Shown: positions 37,722 through 45,608 of the stretch, piece by piece
Position numbering within the stretch: position 1 is the first letter of the stretch
Layout of the letters: every line of letters starts with the position of its first letter
NCBI RefSeq assembly: GCF_016863615.1
Contig: NZ_BOPF01000031.1
Span: 62,001 to 126,000 of the forward strand
Origin: Virgisporangium aliadipatigenens
GTDB taxonomy: Bacteria > Actinomycetota > Actinomycetes > Mycobacteriales > Micromonosporaceae
Length of the DNA stretch: 64,000 nt
Direction of reading: 5' to 3'
Translations under genes and position numbers: made by a program
The notes under the pieces: model-generated
What the model was told of the DNA's origin: nothing
Seen by the model: the letters and a program-made list of their open reading frames with translations, nothing else
Database searches by the model: none

Positions 37722-37752
37722 TTGACAACCGGAGCGTTGTTCCGGATATTAA
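37722..37752 (+). promoter_or_regulatory. Candidate hydrolase promoter with 19-bp spacer and internal dyad
   Basis: TTGACA (37722-37727) is followed after 19 bp by TATTAA (37747-37752), or after 17 bp by GATATT. The spacer holds the dyad CCGGA-N7-TCCGG. A 19-bp spacer with a central dyad is the layout of MerR-family-activated promoters. No regulator gene is adjacent. Confidence 0.5.
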
Positions 37753-37800
37753 GCGGATCGCCGTTCCGTTTTGGTCGGCAGAGAAGGAGCAGCGCGATCC

Positions 37801-38736
37801 ATGATGAGTACAGCCACCGCCCCGGTCCTCTCCTACAGCCCGTTGGCGCTCTCCGTGCCGGGGCGGCCGGTCGACCTCGAGGTGCGGGTCACGGCCCCCG
37901 AGACCGGGACCGCCCTGCCCGTGGTCCTGTTCTCCCACGGCCACGGCCCGTCGAACAACCTCTCCTCGCTGAACGGCTACGCACCGCTGGTAAACCGCTG
38001 GGCGGCGGACGGATTCGTCGTCGTCCAGCCCACCCACCTCACCTCCAGGACGTTGGCCCACCTGGTGGCCGACGCGCCCGGGGCGCCGTATTTCTGGCGT
38101 TCGCGCGCCGAGGACATGTCGCACATCCTCGACCGGCTGGACGTGATCGAGAACGTCGTGCCGCTGCTCGCCGGCCGGATCGACCGCACCAGGGTCGCCG
38201 TCGCCGGGCACTCCTTCGGCGGCTTCACCGCGAGCCTCCTGCTCGGTGCCCGGGTCACGGACCCCGACACCGGCGAGGAGGTGCGCCTCGTCGAGCCCCG
38301 GATCACGGCGGGCGTACTGCTGGCCGCGCCGGGCCGGGGCGATGTGATCAACGGGCCCATGGGCGGCGCGCTGCCGGTCTTCAGGTCCCTCGACTTCACC
38401 ACGATGACCGCACCGGCGCTGGTCGTCGCCGGCGACGAGGACGACTCCCGACACTTCACCGACATGGGGCCGGCCTGGCACGCCGATCCCTACACCCTGG
38501 GCCCGGGCCCCAAGTCCCTGCTCACCCTCTTCGGTGCGGGGCACGCACTCGGCGGGATCCCCGGCTACGACGTCGCCGAGACCACCGACGAGAACCCCGC
38601 GCGGGTGGCCGCCGTCGCGCGTCTCACCGCGGCCTATCTGCGGAGCGCGCTGCACCCCGGCGACGGCGCCTGGCCGGCGGCGTGCGACGCGCTCGCGAAC
38701 GACGTCGACCCGGTCGGCCGGGTCGACGCCAAATAG
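37801..38736 (+). CDS. Alpha/beta hydrolase (chlorophyllase/dienelactone hydrolase-like)
   Basis: 311 residues, no signal peptide. VVLFSHGHGPSNNL forms the oxyanion region (about 41-54), VAVAGHSFGGFTA gives nucleophile Ser138, LVVAGDEDD the likely acid and GAGHALGG the His. The fold and spacing resemble chlorophyllase-like and dienelactone hydrolase proteins. The start is ATG 37801 (AAGGAG about 10 bases upstream; ATG 37804 also in frame). It is a monocistronic gene, convergent with gatD with only 10 bp between stops. The substrate is unknown. Codon use looks like its neighbours, so transfer is not obvious. Confidence 0.83.
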   Translation: MMSTATAPVLSYSPLALSVPGRPVDLEVRVTAPETGTALPVVLFSHGHGPSNNLSSLNGYAPLVNRWAADGFVVVQPTHLTSRTLAHLVADAPGAPYFWRSRAEDMSHILDRLDVIENVVPLLAGRIDRTRVAVAGHSFGGFTASLLLGARVTDPDTGEEVRLVEPRITAGVLLAAPGRGDVINGPMGGALPVFRSLDFTTMTAPALVVAGDEDDSRHFTDMGPAWHADPYTLGPGPKSLLTLFGAGHALGGIPGYDVAETTDENPARVAAVARLTAAYLRSALHPGDGAWPAACDALANDVDPVGRVDAK

Positions 38737-38746
38737 GACACGGCCG

Positions 38747-39457
38747 TCAGCGGGTGCCGATGGCGGTCAGGCGTTCGTTGCGGAGTTTGTCGGGCCAGGT
38801 GTCGTCCAACGGCTCCAGGGTTTCGCCGGTCGCCCATTTGATCAACAGGTCCGCGATCGCGGGGTTCCTGGCCAGGGCGGGGCCGTGCGCGTAGGTGCCG
38901 AGCATGTTGCCGGCCCAGGCCCCCTCGGTCCGCCCGTCGTTGCCGACGCCCACCTGCACCGTGACCAGCGGCTTGGCGCCCGGCCCCAGATGCGTGCGGC
39001 CGCCGTGGTTCTCGAACCCGGTCAGCGGCGGCAGCCCCAGCGCCGGGTCGATCGGGCCGGCCAACTCGCCGACGGCCCTGGTCTCCCCGCGGTCCGATTG
39101 CAGGTCCATCAGTTCCAGGCCGGTGCACCGGGCGCCCTTGGCGAAGAAGCTCGACCCGAGCAACTGGTACCCGGCGCACACGGCGAAGATCACCGCTCCG
39201 CGGCGCGCGGCCCCCTGGAAGCCGCCGTCGGCGATCAGCCGCTGCGCCGCCAGGGCCTGCGGCCCGTCCTCGCCGCCGCCGATCAGGTAGATGTCCCCAC
39301 CCGTCGGAACCGGCTGGTCGGAGCGCACCTCGTGACACTCGACCGGCAGCCCCCGAAGGTCCGCCCGGCGGGCCATGATCAGCAGGTTGCCCCGGTCGCC
39401 GTACGTGGAGAGCAGGTCCGGGTAGACCCAGACCAGGCGCAGCGCCTCAGTTGACAC
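38747..39457 (-). CDS. gatD: Lipid II isoglutaminyl synthase, glutaminase subunit GatD
   Basis: 236 residues. CobQ/CobB-like class I glutamine amidotransferase: IYLIGGGEDGPQALAAQRL, the nucleophile Cys94 in VIFAVCAGYQLLG, and a C-terminal GTYAHGP with catalytic His191. It supplies ammonia to MurT to amidate the D-Glu carboxyl of lipid II. GTG 39457 overlaps the murT stop by 11 bp, the usual coupled murT-gatD pair. It is near the dcw cluster but on the opposite strand. Confidence 0.95.
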   Translation of the reverse strand: MSTEALRLVWVYPDLLSTYGDRGNLLIMARRADLRGLPVECHEVRSDQPVPTGGDIYLIGGGEDGPQALAAQRLIADGGFQGAARRGAVIFAVCAGYQLLGSSFFAKGARCTGLELMDLQSDRGETRAVGELAGPIDPALGLPPLTGFENHGGRTHLGPGAKPLVTVQVGVGNDGRTEGAWAGNMLGTYAHGPALARNPAIADLLIKWATGETLEPLDDTWPDKLRNERLTAIGTR

Positions 39458-40679
39458 GGTCCAGCTCCGCTCGGATGTCCTGGAATGCGGTGTAGTTGGC
39501 GATCACTTCCAGCCGCCCCGGCGGCACCGCCGCGAGCGCCTTGCCGAACGACGTCACGTGCTCGAACCGCACGTCGTTGACCTCCAGCCGGACGGCCAGG
39601 TCGTAGGCCCGGTCGCCGGTGATCAGCACCCGCCGCCCCCGAACGGGCGAGAAGTCCACGTCGTACAGCCACGACGTGTCGTGCCCGTCGGGGTCCCGCG
39701 CGTTGATCGCCAACAGCGTCGGCACGTCCTCCGCCATGTCGAACGCCTCCAGCCACCCGGCCGGGTTCTTCGACAGCAGCAGCCGGATCGTGCGCCCGTC
39801 CTTGACCACGGTCGCGTAGCGGCCCGCGACCGACGTGACCTGCGCCAGGCGCGGCAACGCCTCCAGCACCGGCGCGCCGAACCGGTCCGCCACGGCGAGC
39901 GCGGTCGCCGCGTTGGCCTTGTTGATCCGGCCGGGCAGCTGAAGGTGCACCTCGTGATAGGTGCCGGTCGGGTCGACCACCCCGTCGTCGCGCACGCTCC
40001 ACTGCGGGATCGGCCGCACCAGGTCCCCGGTGACGCAGCCCCACTGCTCGCCGCTGCGCTCGATGGTCGAACCGCACTCGGGGCACACCCACGAGTCGTC
40101 GAGCCAGCGCTGGCCGGCCGCGACCCAGGTCACCGACGGGACGACCGAGGCCGCCCAGACCACCATCGGGTCGTCGGCGTTGGCGACGACGTGCACGTTC
40201 TTGCCGGTGAGCAGCGTGCGCCACTTGGCGGCGATGCCGGCGACCTCCTGCGCCCGGTCGAGCTGGTCACGGCTGAGGTTGAGCAGCGCGACCAGTTCCG
40301 GATGGGTCGCCTCGAGGACCTGCGGCAGGTAGTGCTCGTCCACCTCGAGCACGGCGTAGGGCGTGGGTCCGGCCTTGACCAGCGCGGACGTGTGGCCGGT
40401 CGGCATGTTGGCGCCGAGGGAGTTGGTCGCCACCTCGCCCAGGACGCCGACCGCCGCGGTGGTCAGCCGCGTGGTGGTGGTCTTGCCGTTGGTGCCCGAG
40501 ATCAACGCGATGCGCCGCCCGGCGGCGAGGTTGGCGAGCATGTCGGGGTCGACCAGCATGCCGACGCGGGCGCCGATCACCGACCCCTCGCCGCGCCCGG
40601 TCGCCCGGGACAGGGCGGCGGCGCCTTTGGTGAGGCCGCTCGCCAGCCGGGTGCGTATGGGTAGCTTTGGTTCGGTCAT
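39447..40679 (-). CDS. murT: Lipid II isoglutaminyl synthase, Mur-ligase subunit MurT
   Basis: 410 residues. Mur-ligase P-loop [13 protein letters not shown] (about 60-72), LGANMPTGHTSAL, LEVDEHYLP and LNLSRDQLDR are present. The C-terminal DUF1727 region (SKNPAGWLEAF, LLAINARDPDGHDTSWLYDVDF) carries the MurT-specific Asp. The ribbon inserted in the middle domain has Cys199, Cys202 and Cys215 but no fourth Cys: the sequence after Cys215 is VTGDLVRP. Most relatives have a Cys4 zinc ribbon here. It works with GatD. An A/T-rich TATATT lies about 45 bases upstream on the minus strand and may be its -10. Confidence 0.94.
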   Translation of the reverse strand: MTEPKLPIRTRLASGLTKGAAALSRATGRGEGSVIGARVGMLVDPDMLANLAAGRRIALISGTNGKTTTTRLTTAAVGVLGEVATNSLGANMPTGHTSALVKAGPTPYAVLEVDEHYLPQVLEATHPELVALLNLSRDQLDRAQEVAGIAAKWRTLLTGKNVHVVANADDPMVVWAASVVPSVTWVAAGQRWLDDSWVCPECGSTIERSGEQWGCVTGDLVRPIPQWSVRDDGVVDPTGTYHEVHLQLPGRINKANAATALAVADRFGAPVLEALPRLAQVTSVAGRYATVVKDGRTIRLLLSKNPAGWLEAFDMAEDVPTLLAINARDPDGHDTSWLYDVDFSPVRGRRVLITGDRAYDLAVRLEVNDVRFEHVTSFGKALAAVPPGRLEVIANYTAFQDIRAELDRVN

Positions 40680-40739
40680 TGTGTGTGATCCGATTCCGCC
40701 GGGCCGCCGTGAACCCGGCGAAATATACCGTGCGCGCGC

Positions 40740-43451
40740 TCACCCCAACGTGACGGGAACCTCTCCGATCTCACCGCCGACCGGTTGTTCGTTGCCCAGC
40801 CGTCCGGCGTCGAAGTACTGGAACACGTACGCCCCGGGCGCCGGCCACCGGATCATGAACGCCACGTACACGTTGCGCTCCTGCTCGCCCTGGTTGAGCA
40901 GCACGCTGTCGAACCGGTCCGGCGCGACGACCGTGCCGTCCGGGATCTTCAGCCGGAAGTTGCCCTCCCACACGCCGTGGTCGTAGATCGACTCCTTGTA
41001 CGACTTCACGTCGAAACGGCACACCAGGTAATAGGAGTCCTTGCGCGCCTGCCGGTGCTCGTGCGGGAAGTCGGCGCGCTGTTCGCAGCCCTGCACGGTG
41101 AACCCGAGCACGCCCGTGCGCTTCTCCGGCGAGGCCCCCGCGACCTGCTTCGGCTCCAGCACGGTGGCCTTGCCCGGGTCCCCGAACGGCACCACGGCCT
41201 GCACGGTGTTGTTCTCGCCGATGGTCAGCTGTGCCTTGCGCAGGTCGGTGATCGGCTTGCTCGGGTCGAACGTGAACACGCCGTTGACGGTCTGCTTGCC
41301 CGGCAGTGCGGAGACGTCCCGCAGCCGGCCGTTGGTGATCTGCCCCTCGGAGGAGAGGTACGCGTCGGTGTTGGCGGCCTGGCCGTCGTTCTCGTCGTCG
41401 AGGTTCTCCAGCGTGACGTCGATCTTGACGGGCTGGCTCTGGTCGGCGGGGTCGTACGCCACGGTCTTCACGGTGATCTTCTTGCCCGCGTACCAGACCG
41501 TCTTGTTGAGCGTGAGCTGCTGCGCGCCGCTGGGGCCGACGCTGAGCTTTCCGGCCGGCGGTTCGGCGCCCCGGCCGTCGCCGCGTCCGGCCTCCAGGCC
41601 GCTCTTGGCCGGGTCGTCGTCGCCGCCGAGCTTCGTCATGGCGTAGGTGCCGCCCGCCCCGAGCAGGACGATGAGCGCCAGGACCGCGCCGATCAGGACC
41701 TTTCCGCGGGAACGGCCGGAGCGCCGGCCCGTCCGCCGGGCGTCCATCCCGGCGAGGACGCCACCGCTCTCGGCGCCACCCGATCCGGCCCCGCCAGGGA
41801 AGCCGCTGCCGCTACCGGCCGCGCCCGGGAAGGCGCCGCCGGGACCGCCTCCGTTTCCGGAGCCGCCGGGGAAGGCGCCGGGCCCACCCGGGAAGCCGCC
41901 GCTCGCCGCGCCCGATGCGCCGGCGCCCGGTGCGCCGAAGCCGCCGGGGCCCGACGGCGCGCCGGCGCCCGGGGCGGCGGGGTACCCGGGCGCGGTGCCC
42001 GGGATGGCGGTCGGCCCGCCCGGTCCGCCCCACAGCGGCTGGGCCTGCTGCTGCGGCGCACCCGGCCAGAGCATCCCGCCGGGCCCACCGGCCGCTGCGC
42101 CCGAGGCGGGGGAGCCGAGTCCGGGGATCGCGCCCGACGTCTGGTCCACGGGCGGTCCCGAGGTCGGCACGGCCGGCGCCCCCGACACCGGCCCGCCGGG
42201 CGCACCCGAGATCGGGCCGCCCGGTGCGCCGGAGATCGGTCCGGCGGGCATGCCCGAGACCGGGCCGGCCGGCACACCCGAGACCTGACCCGCGGGCGGG
42301 CCGGATACGGCGGCGGCTGCCCCCGGCGCGGCGCCGGCGATCGCACCGGGCGCGCCGAAGCCGGGCGGCGGCGCGACCGTGCGCAGGCTGCCCGCGGCGA
42401 CGAGGAGTTCGGGCTGGTCGAGCAGCACCGGCGCGACCCCGAGCCGCTGGTGCAGGAGCGTCGCCACGAGCGGGATCCGGCTCGAACCGCCGACCAGGTA
42501 CAGCCCGGACAGCTGCGACGGGTGGCAGCGGGCCTGCCCGAGGAGTGCGGCCTGCACGTCGACCGTGCGGGTCAGCAGCGGCCGCGCCACCTCCTCGAAC
42601 TCCTGCCGGGTCAGGTGCGTGTCGACGTCGAAGAGCGGCACGTGCACCGCCGCGGAGGAGGTGCGCGAGAGCTGTTCCTTGGCCGAGCGCACGTCCGTCC
42701 AGAACGTGCGGCTCGCCCGGCGGTCGGCCGCCGTCGCCGGGTTGGTGAGCCGGTGCCATTTATCGCGGTCGTTCGCGCCGACCGTGGCGGCGATCCGGCC
42801 GACCAGAACGTCGTCGAGATCCAACCCGCCGAGGTCGGTGACCCCCTCGAACGCCACCAGGCTCCACCCGCCGTCGGCGCCCCGGCGCACCACCGACGCG
42901 TCGAACGTTCCCGCGCCGAAGTCGTAGATCGCGAGCCACCCGCCGGGCGGAACGCTGTGCCCGAGCACGCCGGTGAAGTGGGCCGCGGCGGCGACCGGTT
43001 CGGGGACGAGCGTCGGATTGGCGAGCCCGGCCGCCGCGGCGGCCTGCACGAGCACGCCCTTGCGCGACGCGGCCCAGGTGGCCGGGTAGGTGAGCACCGT
43101 CTGGTCGGGGGAGCGCCCGCCGGCCCGGTACGCCTCGCCGGCCACCCGAGTCAGGACGGCGCCGATGACCTGGGTGACCGGGTACTCGTCGGTGCCCAGC
43201 AGCACGGAACGCTCGTCGACCCGCCGCTTCGGGTTGGGCTCGTAGCGGGTGGGGTCCAGGCCGGCGCTGCGCTCCCCGTCGCGCCCGGTGAGCAGCCGCC
43301 CGTCCGGTTCGGCGTAGACACCGGAGGAGAGCAGCGGCGAGGAGTCGAACAGCAGGGGCTGGCTGCGGCCGTCGGACGACTCCAGCACCGCCACGGTGTG
43401 CGTGGAGCCGAAGTCGATGCCGAGCCGGACTGCGCCTGTGGGGTGGCTCAC
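40740..43451 (-). CDS. Hsp70-like ATPase with repeat linker, TM helix and extracytoplasmic domain
   Basis: About 903 residues from GTG 43451 (GTG 43460 also possible; no clear SD). An Hsp70/actin-type ATPase domain fills residues 1-370 (LGIDFGSTHTVAVLE, VLTYPATWAASRK, IYDFGAGTFDASV, LYLVGGSSRIPLV). There is no DnaK substrate-binding domain. Instead comes a 200-residue Gly/Pro/Ala linker containing seven 8-residue units of the form PAGPVSGM, a basic stop-transfer and TM helix (KVLIGAVLALIVLLGAGGTYAM, interrupted by charged flanks) and a C-terminal domain of about 270 residues outside the membrane. It is divergent from mraZ. A chaperone-like envelope sensor is only a guess. Confidence 0.85.
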   Translation of the reverse strand: MSHPTGAVRLGIDFGSTHTVAVLESSDGRSQPLLFDSSPLLSSGVYAEPDGRLLTGRDGERSAGLDPTRYEPNPKRRVDERSVLLGTDEYPVTQVIGAVLTRVAGEAYRAGGRSPDQTVLTYPATWAASRKGVLVQAAAAAGLANPTLVPEPVAAAAHFTGVLGHSVPPGGWLAIYDFGAGTFDASVVRRGADGGWSLVAFEGVTDLGGLDLDDVLVGRIAATVGANDRDKWHRLTNPATAADRRASRTFWTDVRSAKEQLSRTSSAAVHVPLFDVDTHLTRQEFEEVARPLLTRTVDVQAALLGQARCHPSQLSGLYLVGGSSRIPLVATLLHQRLGVAPVLLDQPELLVAAGSLRTVAPPPGFGAPGAIAGAAPGAAAAVSGPPAGQVSGVPAGPVSGMPAGPISGAPGGPISGAPGGPVSGAPAVPTSGPPVDQTSGAIPGLGSPASGAAAGGPGGMLWPGAPQQQAQPLWGGPGGPTAIPGTAPGYPAAPGAGAPSGPGGFGAPGAGASGAASGGFPGGPGAFPGGSGNGGGPGGAFPGAAGSGSGFPGGAGSGGAESGGVLAGMDARRTGRRSGRSRGKVLIGAVLALIVLLGAGGTYAMTKLGGDDDPAKSGLEAGRGDGRGAEPPAGKLSVGPSGAQQLTLNKTVWYAGKKITVKTVAYDPADQSQPVKIDVTLENLDDENDGQAANTDAYLSSEGQITNGRLRDVSALPGKQTVNGVFTFDPSKPITDLRKAQLTIGENNTVQAVVPFGDPGKATVLEPKQVAGASPEKRTGVLGFTVQGCEQRADFPHEHRQARKDSYYLVCRFDVKSYKESIYDHGVWEGNFRLKIPDGTVVAPDRFDSVLLNQGEQERNVYVAFMIRWPAPGAYVFQYFDAGRLGNEQPVGGEIGEVPVTLG

Positions 43452-43684
43452 GGCCCGCACTGTATCCGCGCCTTTCTACCCAGCTCGGAGGCCCCCGGCG
43501 AACGTTGCCCGGTAGGGCAGACGGCTCCGCCGATGTCCACCACTTTCCTCCACTGTGGGCCGCGGCCCGTTGGGGAGTCGTGCCCGGCTGACCGGTTTGT
43601 GGCGGTTCTCTTGAGGGTGAATGCGCGAACGTGAAGCCGAGTCGGGTAGCGGACGGGACCGCCCTCCACCCTGCCCCACCGGCT

Positions 43685-43713
43685 CTGACCAGCATGTTTC
43701 CAATGCGTTAGAT
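43685..43713 (+). promoter_or_regulatory. Candidate mraZ/dcw promoter
   Basis: CTGACC (43685-43690), 17-bp spacer, TTAGAT (43708-43713). It lies about 30 bp upstream of the MraZ boxes, within the 366-bp intergenic region 43452-43817, which contains no credible gene. Confidence 0.45.
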
Positions 43714-43741
43714 GCCGGGTTCGACAGTTTTCCCGTTGCGG

Positions 43742-43767
43742 GTGGAGGGAAGTGGAGTACAGTGGAG
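43742..43767 (+). promoter_or_regulatory. MraZ-binding repeat array
   Basis: Three direct repeats GTGGAG at 43742-43747, 43752-43757 and 43762-43767 at exact 10-bp spacing, with a looser GTGGG near 43776. Direct G-rich repeats one helical turn apart upstream of mraZ are how MraZ binds in other bacteria, so this is probably an autorepression site controlling the dcw operon. Confidence 0.8.
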
Positions 43768-43817
43768 CGCGTTGGTGGGCCGGGGGGCTCACCGGCCCCG
43801 AGGAGGGGGTGTGCCGC

Positions 43818-44249
43818 ATGTTCCTGGGCACACACACCCCGCGACTCGACGAGAAAGGCCGGCTGATCCTGCCGGCGAAGTTCCGGGACGAGCTGGCGGG
43901 AGGTGTCGTGATCACCAAGGGACAGGAGCGCTGCCTCTACGTGTTTCCGACGCCGGAGTTCGCTCGGATCGCCGGTCAGCTGCGCGAGCAGCCCATGACG
44001 CACAAGGCCGCCCGGGCGTACAGCCGGGTGTTCTTCGCCAGTGCGCACGACGAGGTTCCCGACAAGCAGGGCCGGGTGACGATCCCGGCGCATCTTCGGG
44101 AGTACGCCGGACTCAACCGGGAGCTCGTCGTCATCGGTGCGAGCACCCGGGTGGAGATCTGGGACAAGCAGGCCTGGGACACCTACCTCGCGGAGAGCGA
44201 AGAGGACTTCGCCGACATCGAAGAGGGGGTGCTTCCCGGAGGGCTGTAG
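43818..44249 (+). CDS. mraZ: Transcriptional regulator MraZ
   Basis: 143 residues, the standard MraZ length, from ATG 43818 with GAGGAGGGGG upstream (the frame is open to 43752 but the MraZ family begins at [16 protein letters not shown]). Two AbrB/SpoVT-like halves each carry a DxKGR motif ([14 protein letters not shown] and [14 protein letters not shown]). It is a ring-forming DNA-binding protein that represses its own operon through direct repeats, which are visible upstream. It is the first gene of the dcw cluster. Confidence 0.96.
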   Translation: MFLGTHTPRLDEKGRLILPAKFRDELAGGVVITKGQERCLYVFPTPEFARIAGQLREQPMTHKAARAYSRVFFASAHDEVPDKQGRVTIPAHLREYAGLNRELVVIGASTRVEIWDKQAWDTYLAESEEDFADIEEGVLPGGL

Positions 44250-44526
44250 TGACGAGCCCATCGGGCGGAGCAAGGCGTGTCCCATCGGGGGGTGGGGCGC
44301 GGAGCGCCGTACCGCGGGATCTCCAGCCGCTTGACTCCTGACGCCACTTCCCCGGCGGCAGGCGAACAGCGGATGGGGATCCGGCGGTACGGCGTCGTGT
44401 TCTCCGGGTAAGGCGCCGGGCCGGCGCCGCGCACGGAGTTCTTCGGGGAACCGGTGGACGGCACGCGAAGCCGTTCTCGGGGTAACGGGCCGGACCGCGA
44501 ATCCGACCCGTGGCTAGGGGGTCAGC
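44250..44526 (+). other. 277-bp spacer between mraZ and rsmH
   Basis: No credible gene. It holds the palindromic stretch GGCGCCGGGCCGGCGCC near 44411-44427 and two imperfect direct copies of a GTTCTC-GGGTAA-GGGCCGG segment (near 44399 and 44471). It may contain an internal promoter or attenuator for the rsmH-to-mur genes, but I cannot fix -10/-35 boxes. Confidence 0.4.
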
Positions 44527-45603
44527 ATGGGGGAGCGGGGTGTCCACGTACCCGTCCTGCTAGAGCGGTGCGTCGCGCTGCTCGGTCCCGCGCTGGCCGG
44601 GGAAGGCGCCGTCCACCTGGACGCCACTCTCGGGCTGGGCGGACACGCGGAGGCGGTGCTCGCCGCCCATCCGCGGGTGACGCTCGTCGGCATCGACCGG
44701 GATCCGGCCGCGCTGGCGTTGGCCGGTGAGCGCCTGGCAGCATACGCGGACCGCACGCACCTGGTGCACGCGGCCTACGACGAGCTGCCCGACGTACTCG
44801 ACGACCTCGGCATTCCGGCGCTGCACGGCGCGCTGTTCGATCTCGGTGTCTCGTCCCTACAACTGGATGAGGCCGCCAGAGGTTTCGCCTACGCGCAAGA
44901 TGCGCCGCTGGACATGCGGATGGACACCACCCGGGGACGCACCGCCGCCGACATCGTCAACGAGTACACGGCCGGCCAACTGGCCCGGGTGCTGCGGGTG
45001 TACGGCGAGGAGAAGTTCGCCAGCCGGATCGCGGCCGCCATCGTGCGCGAACGCGCCCGCGGGCCGCTCACCTCCTCCGCCCGCCTCGCCGAACTGGTCC
45101 GGGACGCCATCCCGGCACCGGCGCGGCGGACCGGTGGGCATCCGGCCAAGCGGACGTTCCAGGCGCTGCGCATCGAGGTCAACGACGAACTGGGCATCCT
45201 CGAACGGGCGATCCCGGCGGCACTGGACGCGCTCGCGCCAGGCGGGCGTATTGCGGTGCTTTCCTACCATTCGCTGGAGGACCGGCTCGTCAAGCAGGCG
45301 TTCGCCGAGCGGGCCCGTTCCAAGGCGCCGGTGGATCTGCCGATCGTGCCGCCGGGGGACGAGCCCACTTTGCGACTTTTGACGCGAGGCGCGGAGGTTC
45401 CGGGAGAGGCCGAGGTGGGTAGCAACCCGCGCGCGGCGTCGGCTCGGCTGCGCGCCGCGGAGCACATCGTGCCGGCCCAGCGGCAGCCCGCAACGAAGCG
45501 GGTGAAGGGGTTGCACCAGCCCCGTGCTGCTTTTGATCAACAGGGCTCGCCGGTCCGCGGGGGCCGGCGGACGGAGCCTGACACGACAGCGGAAGAGGGG
45601 TGA
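44527..45603 (+). CDS. rsmH: 16S rRNA (cytosine1402-N4)-methyltransferase
   Basis: 358 residues. [13 protein letters not shown] at the N-terminus, SAM-binding [16 protein letters not shown] and [36 protein letters not shown], and [15 protein letters not shown] with [15 protein letters not shown] are all RsmH signatures. It methylates C1402 of 16S rRNA. The C-terminal 40 residues are basic and Gln/Pro-rich. The ATG has AGGGGG upstream. The TGA is 6 bases before the ftsL ATG. Confidence 0.96.
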   Translation: MGERGVHVPVLLERCVALLGPALAGEGAVHLDATLGLGGHAEAVLAAHPRVTLVGIDRDPAALALAGERLAAYADRTHLVHAAYDELPDVLDDLGIPALHGALFDLGVSSLQLDEAARGFAYAQDAPLDMRMDTTRGRTAADIVNEYTAGQLARVLRVYGEEKFASRIAAAIVRERARGPLTSSARLAELVRDAIPAPARRTGGHPAKRTFQALRIEVNDELGILERAIPAALDALAPGGRIAVLSYHSLEDRLVKQAFAERARSKAPVDLPIVPPGDEPTLRLLTRGAEVPGEAEVGSNPRAASARLRAAEHIVPAQRQPATKRVKGLHQPRAAFDQQGSPVRGGRRTEPDTTAEEG

Positions 45604-45608
45604 ACAGC

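Noticed and set aside
40785-43634. Plus-strand frame of 949 codons opposite the Hsp70-like gene
   Set aside because: Low-complexity product with no motifs; the minus strand carries intact Hsp70 ATPase motifs.
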